Source: Phenylobacterium sp. (lineage in GTDB: Bacteria > Pseudomonadota > Alphaproteobacteria > Caulobacterales > Caulobacteraceae). Taken from it: a stretch of DNA of 38,627 nucleotides. Below are positions 7,833 through 17,008 of the stretch, piece by piece. The notes below the pieces were generated by a model, which was not told the DNA's origin, made no database searches, and saw only the letters and a program-made list of their open reading frames with translations. The stretch spans positions 472 through 39,098 of the forward strand of contig PLEH01000193.1 of NCBI GenBank assembly GCA_003136395.1, in the 5' to 3' direction. Both the position numbers and the translations under genes were made by a program. The stretch's first letter is position 1. Each line of letters opens with the position of its first letter.

Positions 7833-8810
7833 ATGGTCGCCAAAGCCAAGGTCAAGGCTACAGCTACTTTCATCGAGGCCGATCAGCCGATCGCATCGAG
7901 CCGACCTGCCGATCCCAGCCGGCTGCAGGTGGAACTCGCCGCGCGGATTCTTCGCGTCCTGAAGGAACGCGGCGCAGGCCCCGGCCACCACCTGGTGGAG
8001 CAGGAGTTCTGCCAACTCTTCGGCGTGTCGCGCACACCGATCCGGGGCGCCCTCAAGCTGCTGGCCGAGCAGGGCTCGGTGGAGGCGCGGCCCAACCGCG
8101 GCTTCGTCCTGGTTGAGCCCGTCACGGTGGCTCCCGTCGTCGAGCCGCTCAACCCGCAGGAAGAGGCCGAGCAGGCGCTGCTCGTGGCCCTCGCTGAGGC
8201 GCGAAACACGGGCAAGCTCGCCAACGACGTGACCCAGCAGGACCTCTGCCGGCAATTCGACGTGAAACCCCCGACGGTATTGCGGGCTCTGCGACACTTG
8301 TCCGACCTGGGCCTGGTCGAGCGAAAGGCCGGCAATGGCTGGACTTTCAATCCGCTACTGCACTCGGTGCGCGCCCAGTCCGAGAGCTACAAGTTCCGGT
8401 GCGCCGTCGAGCCTGCAGTGATGCTGCAAGACACGTTCGAACTGGACTTGGACTGGGCCAAGGACACCCGGGCGCGGCACATGGCCTTCCGGCGCCGCTC
8501 GTTCCGCGACTTCCGCCCGGTGGAGTTCTACGAGATGAACTCCAACTTCCACGAAATGCTCGCAAGGTGCTCGGGCAACCGCTACCTCCTCGACGCCGTG
8601 CGGCGGCAGATCCAGCTGCGGAGCTTCCTGAACTACTACTGGCACTACGGCCCGGCGCGGGTGCTGGCCTCGATCGACGAGCACATGGCGATCCTCACAG
8701 CCCTGGAAGCGGGAGACAATCGCCTCGCCGCCCAGAGCATGATCGAGCACCTGACCGCCAGTTCGAAGCACACGACGCAAGGACCCGAGGGCATGTCCGA
8801 CGGCGCCTAG
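7833..8810 (+). CDS. GntR-family regulator with two winged-helix domains and an FCD domain (325 aa)
   Basis: Transcription factor of the FadR/FCD branch of GntR. Residues about 31-95 form a standard GntR winged helix (LVEQEFCQLFGVSRTPIRGALKLL, then a wing ending GFVL). Residues about 112-175 form a second one (TQQDLCRQFDVKPPTVLRALRHLSDLGLVERK). Residues about 185-310 form an all-helical FCD ligand domain with the NSNFHEML and HMAILTALEAGD elements. FadR-type proteins usually have one DNA-binding domain, so this is an unusual architecture. ATG 7833 is supported by AGGAG seven bases upstream. An in-frame ATG at 7695 would add 46 residues with poorer codon character. The gene ends six bases from the convergent ABC ATPase gene. 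Likely ligands are amino acids or hydroxyproline-pathway acids, by context only. Confidence 0.85.
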   Translation: MVAKAKVKATATFIEADQPIASSRPADPSRLQVELAARILRVLKERGAGPGHHLVEQEFCQLFGVSRTPIRGALKLLAEQGSVEARPNRGFVLVEPVTVAPVVEPLNPQEEAEQALLVALAEARNTGKLANDVTQQDLCRQFDVKPPTVLRALRHLSDLGLVERKAGNGWTFNPLLHSVRAQSESYKFRCAVEPAVMLQDTFELDLDWAKDTRARHMAFRRRSFRDFRPVEFYEMNSNFHEMLARCSGNRYLLDAVRRQIQLRSFLNYYWHYGPARVLASIDEHMAILTALEAGDNRLAAQSMIEHLTASSKHTTQGPEGMSDGA

Positions 8811-8816
8811 GCCACG

Positions 8817-10433
8817 TCAGGCCACGCTAACCGCCGCTGCCATCCGGCTGGGCGCCGCCGCAAGCAGGGCCTGGGTGTAGGCGTGCCGCGGGCTGTCGAA
8901 CACCGCCTCGGTGGCCCCCTCCTCCACGACCGAACCTGCCGCCAGCACGTAGAGCCGGTCGGCGATTTCCTCAACCACGCCAAGGTCGTGGGTGATGAAC
9001 AGGCAGGCGAAGCCGTATTGCGCTTGAAGCCGCTGGAAGAGTTCCAGCACCTGCCGTTGGATGGTCATGTCGAGAGCCGAAACCGGCTCATCGGCCACCA
9101 CCAGACGCGGACGCGAGACCACCGCGCGCGCAATGGCCACCCGCTGCCGCTGGCCCCCGGACATTTCATGCGGCAGCCGATCCTCGAAGCCTCCCAGGCT
9201 GACATCCTCCAGGGCCTGGCGCACGCGCTCTCGCCGCGCTGCCGGCGTCAGATCCGGGTTGTGCCGCAGCGGGGCGCCCACGGTGTCGCCGATGCGCATC
9301 CTGGGATCGAGCGACGAATACGGATCTTGGAAGACCAGCTGGGCCTGGCGGCGGAACTGCCGCAACTGCCGTCTATCCATCCCCGCAAGCTCGACGCCAT
9401 CGAAGACGACGGCTCCCTCGGCCAGGGACTTCAGGCCCAGCACCGCCCGGCCGATCGTGGTCTTGCCCGAGCCGGAACCTCCGACCACGGCGACGATCTC
9501 GCCAGTTCCCACGGTGAGGGAGACGCCGTTCACCACACGCTTGGGCGGGGCGCGGCCGACAAGACCTGTTTTGCCGGGATAGTCGATCGCCGCCTGCCGC
9601 ACCTCCAGCAGCGGCCGCCCGGATGGACGGGGCGCGCGAGCCGCAGGCCGGCGCGGCAGCGAGGCCACGAGGCGCTGGGTATAGGGATGGTGCGGCGCGA
9701 CCAGCACCTCGCGCGCCGCCCCGATCTCCACCGTGAGCCCCTTCTCGAGCACCACCACCCTGCGGGCATAGCGGGCCACCAGGCCGAGATCGTGGGTGAT
9801 CAGCAGCACGGCGGTCCCCGCCTGCGCGGCCAACTCCACCATTAGTTCCATCACTTCACGCTGCGAGAGCGTGTCGAGCGCGGTCGTCGGCTCGTCGGCG
9901 ATCAGCAGCCTGGGCTTCAGCAGGAGGACCGAGGCCAGCATGATCCGCTGGCGCATGCCGCCCGAGAACTCGTGCGGATAGGCGCTCAGGCAGCGCTCCG
10001 GGTCGGCGATCTGCACGCGCCGCAGCATCTCCAGGCAGCGCGCGCGGATTTCGGAGTCCCGCAGCCGTTCGTGCAGCTTCAACCCCTCCGCCAGCTGCCG
10101 GCCGATGGTGAGCGCCGGATTCAGCGAGACCATGGGCTCTTGGAAGACCATCCCCACCTCTCGGCCGCGCACGGCGCGGAGCGCCTCCGGCGCGAGACCG
10201 GTGAGCTCGCGGTCGTCGAGGAAGATCGAGCCGCCGGCGCGACGGACACCGAGCGGCAGCAGACCCGGGATAGAGCGAGCGGCCATCGTCTTGCCCGATC
10301 CAGACTCGCCCACGATGGCGACGAACTCGCCGGGCGCCACGTCGAACGACAGATCGGCCAGCAGCGGCGGCCGCTCCGGCGCGTTCGAGGCCTCGATCCG
10401 CAGGTTGCGGACTCTGAGCAGGGGCGCGGTCAC
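8817..10433 (-). CDS. Fused double ATPase of a peptide/nickel-type ABC importer (538 aa)
   Basis: Two complete ABC ATPases in one chain, equivalent to DppD and DppF joined. The first half has Walker A GESGSGKT (42-49), the signature FSGGM (156-160), Walker B LLIADEP (176-182) and the switch His214. The second half has Walker A GGSGSGKT (318-325), the signature MSGGQ (424-428) and Walker B LVVADEP (444-450). The segments HHPYTQRLVASLP and RHAYTQALLAAAP that end each half are the oligopeptide-type C-terminal motif, ruling out sugar or phosphate importers. GTG 10433 overlaps the permease stop (GTGA). It powers import by the two permeases encoded just upstream. It is the last gene of the TonB-to-ATPase operon. 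Confidence 0.93.
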   Translation of the reverse strand: MTAPLLRVRNLRIEASNAPERPPLLADLSFDVAPGEFVAIVGESGSGKTMAARSIPGLLPLGVRRAGGSIFLDDRELTGLAPEALRAVRGREVGMVFQEPMVSLNPALTIGRQLAEGLKLHERLRDSEIRARCLEMLRRVQIADPERCLSAYPHEFSGGMRQRIMLASVLLLKPRLLIADEPTTALDTLSQREVMELMVELAAQAGTAVLLITHDLGLVARYARRVVVLEKGLTVEIGAAREVLVAPHHPYTQRLVASLPRRPAARAPRPSGRPLLEVRQAAIDYPGKTGLVGRAPPKRVVNGVSLTVGTGEIVAVVGGSGSGKTTIGRAVLGLKSLAEGAVVFDGVELAGMDRRQLRQFRRQAQLVFQDPYSSLDPRMRIGDTVGAPLRHNPDLTPAARRERVRQALEDVSLGGFEDRLPHEMSGGQRQRVAIARAVVSRPRLVVADEPVSALDMTIQRQVLELFQRLQAQYGFACLFITHDLGVVEEIADRLYVLAAGSVVEEGATEAVFDSPRHAYTQALLAAAPSRMAAAVSVA

Positions 10434-11245
10434 GTCTCGCTCCGCGGGTCGAGCCAGTCGCGCAACGCGTCGCCCAGCATGTTCACGCCCAGCAGGCTGA
10501 TGGCGATACAGAGGCCCGGCGCGATGGAGAGCCACTCGGCCCGCTCCATGTAGGGCCGCGCCGACGACAGCATGTTGCCCCAGGTGGGCGCGGGCGGGGG
10601 TACGCCAACGCCCAGGAAGCTCAGCGCGCTTTCCGCGAGGATCGCCCAGCCGAACAGGCTGGTGGCCAGCACGACCACGGGCGGGAGCGCATTGGGGAGT
10701 ACGTGGCGCAGCAGGGTGTAGAGCCGCCCATCGCCCGCCACCCGCGAGGCCTCGACGAACTCGCGTTCGCGGATCGAGAGCACGCTCGCGCGCACGACCC
10801 GCACGACGGAGGGCAGGTAAGCGACGCTCAAGGCGAGAATCAGGCTGCCGTAGCTCGGGCCCAGCACCGCCATCAGGGCGAGGGCCAGGAGGATGCCCGG
10901 AAAGGCCAGCACCGCATCGTTTAGGACCATGATCACCCGGTCGACCCACCGGCCGAAGAAGCCGGCCGCCAACCCGATCGCCAGGCCCAGGGTCACCGAA
11001 GCCGTCACCACGCCGGCGGCGATCGCGCCGGAGATCCGCGCGCCCAGCATCGCGCGGCTGAGGACGTCGCGGCCGAACTCGTCGGTGCCCAGCCAGTGGG
11101 CCAGCCCGGGCGCCGCCAACGGATGGTCGAGATCGATCGCGATCGGATCGTACGGCGTCCAGACGAACCCCAGGGCGATCACCGCGAGCAGCAAGCCCAC
11201 GAGGGCGGCGCCCAGCACGGCGTTGGCTTGCAGGCGCCGGCGCAT
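10430..11245 (-). CDS. Peptide-type ABC transporter permease, DppC-like (271 aa)
   Basis: Inner-membrane permease of the DppC/OppC family (PF00528 with an N-terminal TM helix). A first TM helix (about 9-29) is followed by the periplasmic motif GTDEFGRDVLSR, then five more hydrophobic helices. The EAA loop is visible in EREFVEASRVAGDG and the following HVLPNALPP. The ATG at 11245 shares its A with the stop of the DppB-like gene (TGATG). The gene ends in a four-base overlap with the ATPase. Length is normal. With its partner it forms the membrane channel; the cargo is inferred from the operon to be a peptide or a modified imino acid. Confidence 0.93.
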   Translation of the reverse strand: MRRRLQANAVLGAALVGLLLAVIALGFVWTPYDPIAIDLDHPLAAPGLAHWLGTDEFGRDVLSRAMLGARISGAIAAGVVTASVTLGLAIGLAAGFFGRWVDRVIMVLNDAVLAFPGILLALALMAVLGPSYGSLILALSVAYLPSVVRVVRASVLSIREREFVEASRVAGDGRLYTLLRHVLPNALPPVVVLATSLFGWAILAESALSFLGVGVPPPAPTWGNMLSSARPYMERAEWLSIAPGLCIAISLLGVNMLGDALRDWLDPRSET

Positions 11246-12189
11246 CAGGAGGCCGTCACGCGCGGATCGAAGATTGGGTAGCAGAGGTCCACCACCAGAT
11301 TCACGGCGATGTAGACGACCGCGGTGAACAGGAGGCAGCCCTGCACCACGGGGTAGTCGCGCGCCAGGATGGAATCGACCATCAGGCGCCCCAACCCGGG
11401 AAGGGTGAACACCGTCTCGATCACCGCGATGCCCCCCAGCAGATGGCCGAGCGTCAAACCGACCAGGGTGAGGGTCGGCGCGAAGGCGTTTGGGAAGACG
11501 TGTCTGCGCAGCACGGCCGCCTCGCTCAGGCCCTTGGCGCGCGCGTGGGTCACGTATTCCAGCTGCATCACCTCGATGGCGCTGGAGCGCATCATCCGGG
11601 TGAGGACACCGCTCTGGCCGACGGTGAGCGTAAGGATCGGCAGCACCACAAAAAGGGCGGCTTGCACCGGCGCTTCCGAGAAGGGAACATAGCCCACGAA
11701 GGGTAGCCAACCGAGCTTCAGCCCGAACAGCAGAAGAAGGAGCAGGGCGAGCCAGAAGCTGGGGATCGCCAGGACCAGCGTCGAGGCGCCCACGATCGCC
11801 ATGTCCAGCTTGGTGTCCTGTCGCCAGGCGGCCAGCATGCCGGCGCAGACGGCGATGAAGGTCGCCAAGGTGACCGCAATCACCACAACGGTTGCGGTGA
11901 GCCGGAACCGCGTCAGAATGAGGGCCGCCACAGGCTCGCCGCTTGAGATCGAGCGCCCGAGGTCGCCCCGCGCCACATGGCCGGCCCAGGTCAGGAACTG
12001 GGCGGGCAGGGGCTGGTCGAGCCCGAGCTCGCGGTGCATGTCCGCCACGGCGGCCTTGTCCGCCCCCTCGCCCAGCATGACGAGCGCCGGATCGCCGGGC
12101 GCCAGGCGGATAAGGAAGAAGACGGCGAGCGCGACCAGCACGAGGGTCGGCAGGGCGAGCAACAGGCGACGTGCGACATAGCTCAGCAT
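11245..12189 (-). CDS. Peptide-type ABC transporter permease, DppB-like (314 aa)
   Basis: Inner-membrane permease of the DppB/OppB family. The N-terminus MLSYVARRLLLALPTL leads into TM1, followed by RLAPGDPA and the GDLGRSIS motif typical of DppB proteins. Five further TM helices follow, with an EAA loop in YVTHARAKGLSEAAVLRRHVFPNA and the family ending FDPR. ATG 12189 overlaps the stop of the substrate-binding protein gene by seven bases (ATGCTGA). An open frame extends to 12243 but would enter the upstream gene. It pairs with the DppC-like permease and the fused ATPase. Confidence 0.93.
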   Translation of the reverse strand: MLSYVARRLLLALPTLVLVALAVFFLIRLAPGDPALVMLGEGADKAAVADMHRELGLDQPLPAQFLTWAGHVARGDLGRSISSGEPVAALILTRFRLTATVVVIAVTLATFIAVCAGMLAAWRQDTKLDMAIVGASTLVLAIPSFWLALLLLLLFGLKLGWLPFVGYVPFSEAPVQAALFVVLPILTLTVGQSGVLTRMMRSSAIEVMQLEYVTHARAKGLSEAAVLRRHVFPNAFAPTLTLVGLTLGHLLGGIAVIETVFTLPGLGRLMVDSILARDYPVVQGCLLFTAVVYIAVNLVVDLCYPIFDPRVTAS

Positions 12190-13793
12190 GACCGCGCCCC
12201 GCAGAATCCGACGCCCCACAGCCGTTGCTGGGCTGCGGGCCATTCTTTGAATCCAACCACGTTGGCGCGCGTGGCCGAAATTCGCGTGGCGTTGAAAAGA
12301 ACGACCGCCGGGGTCTCCTGCAGGAAGTCCCTTTGCAGCGCGTCGAACACCGCCTGCCGCGTCACCGGGTCGTCGGACCGGCTGGCCTGATCAAGCAGCG
12401 CCTGGGCCGCAGGCGAAGCCCACACCTTCCGCGGGTCCTTGGTCTTGTCCCCGATAAGCAGGTCGAAATCCATGGCCGGATCCATGCGCACCGAGAAGCT
12501 GAACACCAGTCCCTGATAGTCGCCGGCGCTGTAGCGCTGCACTTCATTGGCCCAGTCGACGGTGTCGATTGTGAAGCGGATGCCCGCCCGCCGGGCCATG
12601 GCCTGGATCAGGATGGCCGCATCGAACATCTGCGGGAAGCGCCGGTTGGTGGTCAGGCGGATCGCCTGTCCGCGGTATCCCGCCGCCCTGGCCAGGCGCC
12701 TCGCTTCCGCCAGGTCCACCTTCCGCAAACGGGCTTGGAACGGGGTCCAATAGGAACTGGTCGACGGAACGGGGGAGTTGTCCGGGCGGGAGGTTCCCCA
12801 GGTCACCGCCTTGGTCAGGGCCGCTGAGTCGATCGTCAGCGCGATCGCGCGCCGCAGACGCGCGTCGGCCAGCAGCGGATCGCGTGTCTGAAGCATCAGC
12901 AGCCAGAAGTCGCCGGTGGCCGCGTACTGCAGCCTCACTCGCCGGTCGCCCACTACGCCGCCGAGTTCGGTCGGGCTCAGTGAGTCGATCACGTCCAGGC
13001 TGCCGCGAAGTAGAGCCGCCCGTGCCGCCGAGCTGTCGGGGATCACGATGAACCGAACCCGGTCCACAAGCGCGTGCTTGCCGCCGCCATCGCCGTCGCG
13101 CGGACCCGGCAACGACGCATAGCGGGGGAAGCGCACCAGGTCGATGTACTGATTGCGCTTCCAGGCGCCGATCATGAAGGGCCCGGTGCCGATCGGCGCC
13201 CGCCACGTGCCATCCGGGCCCACTGACGAAGGGTGGAGGACACCGGTCTGGCCGCAGTCAGGACGCGCGAGCGTCTGCAACAATAACGGGGCTGGCCGAT
13301 CCAGGGTCAGGACCACTGTCCGCGGATCGGGGCCCGCCACCCCAATGATCCGTCCGATGCCCTGCGGCCCGAACTCCGAGGCGCAGCGCCAGTGGGTCGA
13401 CGGTTGCAGGTAGCGCTTTATCGACCAGACCACGTCGGCCGCCGTCAGCGGTTGGCCGTTGTGGAACGTGACGCCCGTGCGCAGTCGGAATGTGTAGGTC
13501 CGGCGGTCGGGCGAAATCGTCCAGCTCTTGGCGAGCATGGGGCCGACCTCGCCATTCTCGCGGTAGGCCACCAGGCCCTCGACCACATGGGCCAGGACGT
13601 CGTCGGTATTGCCGTCGCGCCTCCCGCCGGGTTCGGTCGACAGGATGTCCGACGCCAGCCGGGCGCGAAGCAGGGTCTCGGCCGCGGCACCCTGGGTGGC
13701 GGCCAGCGCCGCCAGCCCGGCGATCCAACCCAAGGCTCGACGCGCCCGTCTGACGGGCGGGGAACATCCCCCCATGGACACGATCGGCTTCAT
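12183..13793 (-). CDS. Peptide-type ABC transporter substrate-binding protein (536 aa)
   Basis: Periplasmic solute-binding protein of family 5 (PF00496), which captures oligopeptides, dipeptides, nickel or some opines. A signal peptide spans about 1-39, ending in GAAAE. Family landmarks are the HNGQPLTAADVVWSIKRYL-type element, GTGPFMIGAWKRN, and the late IRLTTNRRFPQ and AMARRAGIRFTIDTVDW strands. ATG 13793 overlaps the stop of the hydroxyproline dehydratase gene (ATGA); a second ATG at 13775 is possible. It is encoded between a hydroxyproline enzyme and the permeases, so the natural cargo is plausibly a hydroxyproline-containing peptide or free imino acid. The sequence alone does not fix specificity. 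Confidence 0.9.
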   Translation of the reverse strand: MKPIVSMGGCSPPVRRARRALGWIAGLAALAATQGAAAETLLRARLASDILSTEPGGRRDGNTDDVLAHVVEGLVAYRENGEVGPMLAKSWTISPDRRTYTFRLRTGVTFHNGQPLTAADVVWSIKRYLQPSTHWRCASEFGPQGIGRIIGVAGPDPRTVVLTLDRPAPLLLQTLARPDCGQTGVLHPSSVGPDGTWRAPIGTGPFMIGAWKRNQYIDLVRFPRYASLPGPRDGDGGGKHALVDRVRFIVIPDSSAARAALLRGSLDVIDSLSPTELGGVVGDRRVRLQYAATGDFWLLMLQTRDPLLADARLRRAIALTIDSAALTKAVTWGTSRPDNSPVPSTSSYWTPFQARLRKVDLAEARRLARAAGYRGQAIRLTTNRRFPQMFDAAILIQAMARRAGIRFTIDTVDWANEVQRYSAGDYQGLVFSFSVRMDPAMDFDLLIGDKTKDPRKVWASPAAQALLDQASRSDDPVTRQAVFDALQRDFLQETPAVVLFNATRISATRANVVGFKEWPAAQQRLWGVGFCGARSC

Positions 13794-14830
13794 GGTGCGG
13801 CCAGATCGGCGAACCGCTGCGGAAGAATGAAGCCCGCAGCGAAGGGGTCGCCCGGCTCCGAGATGAATTCGCAGCGGCCGGTGTAGTGCGCCTGACCGCC
13901 CACTCTCACGCGCGAGACAAGGCCCGCGGGCCCCCGCGCGAGCGCGGCGAGGTTGCCCTGGAAACCCTGACCGGAGACGCCGCGGATCTCGCAATGGTCG
14001 CCGACCGCCATCTCGCCGCGCGCCGCCGCAAGCGCCACCCGGGCCGTGACCCCGCTTCCGGTCGGCGAGCGGTCGATCTGTCCGTCGGCGAAGATACAAA
14101 GGTTGTAGCTAGACCGTCCGATGGCCCGACCGCAGGGAACGTCGTCCGTCAGGATAGTCCCGTAAAGGAACCCCAGGTCCGGCGCCGTGGGATGTCGGAT
14201 GGGGATGTTTGAGCGCACCGCCTCGGTGATCGCCACGCCGGCCACCACTAGCTGCTCCAGCGGCGTGGTCATCAGCGGGAGCCCGATGCGCGAGGCCGGC
14301 AGGATGGCGTAGTAGGCCCCGCCGAAGGCGATGTCGAAGCTGATCCGGCCAAGCCCGCCTATCTCGACCTCGGCGCCCAAATGGCTCGCGAACGATTCCA
14401 CGCTCTCGAAGGCCACTTGCGGCGCGCCCTCGCCCGTCGCCGTCACCTCGACCTGCACGATCCCGCAGGGCGTCTCGAGTGCGAAGCGCGCCTGGCCTCC
14501 GCTCGACGGTACAAGGCCGGTGTCCACCGCCCACCGGCCGATGGCGATCGTCGCATGGCCGCACATGGTGGAGTAGCCGTCCTGGTGAGTGAACAGGACG
14601 GCGAGGTCGGCCTCCGGCCGACAGGGCGCGGTGGGGATCACGCCATACATCCCGCCGTGGCCGCGGGGCTCGAGCATCAGGGTGCGGCGGAGGTGATCAA
14701 GGCGGCTCAGGGCGTCGCGGCGCTTCTCCAGAATCGTGCCGCCCACAAGTTCGGGATAACCCGCCTCGACGATGCGGACCGGCTCGCCAGCCGTGTGCAT
14801 GTCGACCGTTCTGAGCGTGGCGGCGGTCAT
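13790..14830 (-). CDS. Trans-3-hydroxy-L-proline dehydratase, proline racemase superfamily (346 aa)
   Basis: Proline racemase superfamily protein (PF05544). The first catalytic position keeps Cys90 in STMCGHATIAIGR. The second position is Thr257 in DRSPTGSGVTAR, where racemases and epimerases have Cys. The Cys/Thr pair is the recognised signature of trans-3-hydroxy-L-proline dehydratase (EC 4.2.1.77), which yields delta-1-pyrroline-2-carboxylate. The imine reductase encoded at 27997 would complete conversion to L-proline. The gene overlaps its neighbours on both sides by four bases (ATGA), between the threonine-dehydratase-like gene and the substrate-binding protein gene, so it is tied to the import operon. 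Length and motif spacing are normal. The reaction assignment is family knowledge; the exact substrate isomer is inferred. Confidence 0.9.
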   Translation of the reverse strand: MTAATLRTVDMHTAGEPVRIVEAGYPELVGGTILEKRRDALSRLDHLRRTLMLEPRGHGGMYGVIPTAPCRPEADLAVLFTHQDGYSTMCGHATIAIGRWAVDTGLVPSSGGQARFALETPCGIVQVEVTATGEGAPQVAFESVESFASHLGAEVEIGGLGRISFDIAFGGAYYAILPASRIGLPLMTTPLEQLVVAGVAITEAVRSNIPIRHPTAPDLGFLYGTILTDDVPCGRAIGRSSYNLCIFADGQIDRSPTGSGVTARVALAAARGEMAVGDHCEIRGVSGQGFQGNLAALARGPAGLVSRVRVGGQAHYTGRCEFISEPGDPFAAGFILPQRFADLAAP

Positions 14831-15828
14831 GGTCCCGCGTGGGCCTGGGCGAGCGCGCCGGCCGCGGAATCGGCCGTCACCGCTTGCAGGAAGGTCTGGA
14901 GCGCGATGTTACGCCCGCAGAGCACCACCGCCACCTTCCGTCCGCGCCACTGCTCGGCGGTCTTGATCAGACCGCCTAGGGCGACCCCGGCGGCGCCTTC
15001 CACCATCCACCGCTCGGCCTCCGCGATATGGCGCATCGCCCGCCGAATCTCGCCCTCGTTCACCGTCTCGGTCTGATCGATCACGGCCTGGCAGATCGGG
15101 AAGGTGATCGAGCCGGGCTCGACCGCGCCGGCCGTCCCGTCCGACAGAGTGGGCTCGTCCTCGCAGTCGACGATGCGGCCGGTTTGCAGCGACCGCAGCA
15201 GAGCTTGCGACCGCTCCGGCCAGACGGCGACCACGCGCGTATGGGGGTTCAGCTCCTTGATCGCCGCGCCCGCGCCGCCGGTCAGGCCGCCGCAGCCGGT
15301 CGCGATGAACACCGCGTCCAGGTCGGGGGCGGCGTCCATCAGCTCCAGGCCCAGCGTCCCCTGCCCGGCCACCACTTCGATGTCGTTGTAGGGCGAGATG
15401 TAGACCTGGCCCTGTTCCCCGGCGACGCGGCGGGCGGTCATCTCCGCCTCCACGACCGAGCCGTCGATCACCTCCAGCTTCGCCCCCAGGGACTGGATCG
15501 CCGCACGCTTCGCCGGTGTCGCCGAGGCCGCCACATAGACCGTGACCGGCACGCCCGCCAGCCCGCCGGCGCGCGCCACCGCCTGGCCATGGTTGCCCGT
15601 CGAGGCGGTGGTCACGCCACGCCGGCGCTCCTCCGGAGTCAGATGGCTCACGCGGTTTGTGGCGCCACGGATCTTGAACGAACCGGTCGGCTGCAGATGG
15701 TCGCACTTCAGCCAGACGTCGCACTCCAGCGCCGCCGACAGGAGCGCGCTGCGCTCAAGCGGTGTCACGCGGACCTGTGGCCGGATCGCGACATCGGCGC
15801 GGCGGATACGCTCGAACAGGGAGATCAT
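14827..15828 (-). CDS. Threonine dehydratase-like PLP enzyme (333 aa)
   Basis: Fold-type II PLP enzyme of the serine/threonine dehydratase family (PF00291), single catalytic domain with no ACT regulatory domain, as in catabolic enzymes. The Schiff-base Lys52 lies in PTGSFKIRGA, the substrate loop is STGNHGQ (77-83), and the glycine loop is TGCGGLTGG (177-185, a Cys replacing the usual Gly). It resembles catabolic threonine ammonia-lyases and the EutB proteins of ectoine clusters. ATG 15828 has AAGGAAG five bases upstream; an ATG at 15864 in frame is less likely. The stop overlaps the start of the hydroxyproline dehydratase gene. In context it may dehydrate a beta-hydroxy amino acid released from the same imported peptide. 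That role is inferred. Confidence 0.87.
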   Translation of the reverse strand: MISLFERIRRADVAIRPQVRVTPLERSALLSAALECDVWLKCDHLQPTGSFKIRGATNRVSHLTPEERRRGVTTASTGNHGQAVARAGGLAGVPVTVYVAASATPAKRAAIQSLGAKLEVIDGSVVEAEMTARRVAGEQGQVYISPYNDIEVVAGQGTLGLELMDAAPDLDAVFIATGCGGLTGGAGAAIKELNPHTRVVAVWPERSQALLRSLQTGRIVDCEDEPTLSDGTAGAVEPGSITFPICQAVIDQTETVNEGEIRRAMRHIAEAERWMVEGAAGVALGGLIKTAEQWRGRKVAVVLCGRNIALQTFLQAVTADSAAGALAQAHAGP

Positions 15829-15853
15829 GGGGGCTTCCTTGAGGGTCAGGGCG

Positions 15854-16969
15854 CTAGTCCACATCCTGGGGCGCCGCGAGCTTCGGATGCAGGCCGTACT
15901 CCAGCAGCACGAAGGTGTTGTCGAAATAGACGTTCGGATAGAACGGGGCCGCCTTGCGGTTCATCGGCCTGTCAAGGTCGACCATTCCTTCGGCCGTCAC
16001 CGTGTAGAGTTTCTTGGTGGCGGGATCGAGCGCCAGGGTGCGCGCGATCGGCCGGGTGGTGAGCGCCTGGAACAGCCCGTAGCGATCGGGCGACAGCTGG
16101 TCGAAAATCACGATGTTGGCCTCGACGCCGTTGGCGGTGAACACGCGCTTCGTGTCCGGATCGAAGCGAACCGTGTCGTTGCCGCGGCCGATCTGCGGCT
16201 GGGCGACCACCCGCCCCGTGGAGACGTCGATCACCGAGAGCACCGGCCGCTCGCCCTTGCAGCCGACGAACAGCCGGGCCGAGGCCGCATCGAAGGCCAT
16301 GCCGGTGGGCTGTTCGCAGTTCGGCACATCCCACTCGGCCAGCAGCGCATGGCTGCGCGCGTCGACCTTGGCCACGCGGTTCCTGTCCCGCTCGGCGACG
16401 TAGAGCAGGCCGCCGCCGGCCGGCGCGACGCCCTCGATCTCCTTGGAGTCTAGGTGGACATGACCGGTGACCGCCGCGCTCGCCGCGTCGATGAAGGTCA
16501 GCTGCTGAGTATCGCCCATGGTGACGGCCAGCTGCTTCGTCGCCGGCTCGTAGAAGGCCGCGTCCGCGCCATCCCCCAGCTTCAGGCGCTTGAGCGTCTT
16601 CAGCGTCGCCAGGTCGAAGGTAGTGGTCGTGCCGTCGTCGTTGGCCGTGTAGCCGCTTCCGACCTCGGGCACGAGGGCGGCGATGTTGGCGCCCTCCGAC
16701 TTGGCGATGCGGCCCACGATCTTCTTCGCCCTCACGTCGAAGACGGTGATCCCCGCCTTACGCCGGCCGATGAACAGCCAGGACCGACGGGCGTCGAAGG
16801 TCAGGTAGTCCCAGGTCGGCTGGGCGCCGCTGAAGCGCGCGACGCTGTCCAGGCGGTAGACCCGCTCGGTCGGCGCGCGGGCGGCAGCGGCGCCCGCCAT
16901 CGCGGCGACGGCGGCCGCTATCAGCGGGGCGATCCATGATCTCGACAACGCGACTCTCCGCCTCTCCAT
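15854..16969 (-). CDS. Secreted YncE-like beta-propeller protein (371 aa)
   Basis: A predicted periplasmic seven-bladed propeller of the YncE/YVTN type, with a signal peptide (about 1-30, hydrophobic core rich in Ala) followed by repeated blades. The blades show FDARRSWLFIGRRKAGITVFDV, FDAASARLFVGCKGERPVLSVIDV and FDPDTKRVFTANGVEANIVIFD type repeats. YncE proteins are often induced with iron uptake and bind DNA or other ligands, and here the gene lies 39 bases downstream of a TonB receptor gene. It may be a periplasmic partner of that receptor. The ATG at 16969 gives a good signal peptide but lacks a clear Shine-Dalgarno; a TTG a few codons in, behind AGGCGGAG, is an alternative. No catalytic residues can be assigned. 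Confidence 0.8.
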   Translation of the reverse strand: MERRRVALSRSWIAPLIAAAVAAMAGAAAARAPTERVYRLDSVARFSGAQPTWDYLTFDARRSWLFIGRRKAGITVFDVRAKKIVGRIAKSEGANIAALVPEVGSGYTANDDGTTTTFDLATLKTLKRLKLGDGADAAFYEPATKQLAVTMGDTQQLTFIDAASAAVTGHVHLDSKEIEGVAPAGGGLLYVAERDRNRVAKVDARSHALLAEWDVPNCEQPTGMAFDAASARLFVGCKGERPVLSVIDVSTGRVVAQPQIGRGNDTVRFDPDTKRVFTANGVEANIVIFDQLSPDRYGLFQALTTRPIARTLALDPATKKLYTVTAEGMVDLDRPMNRKAAPFYPNVYFDNTFVLLEYGLHPKLAAPQDVD

Positions 16970-17008
16970 CTGCCGTTGGCGGATTGGCCCCGCCGACGGC
17001 GCCGCGGC

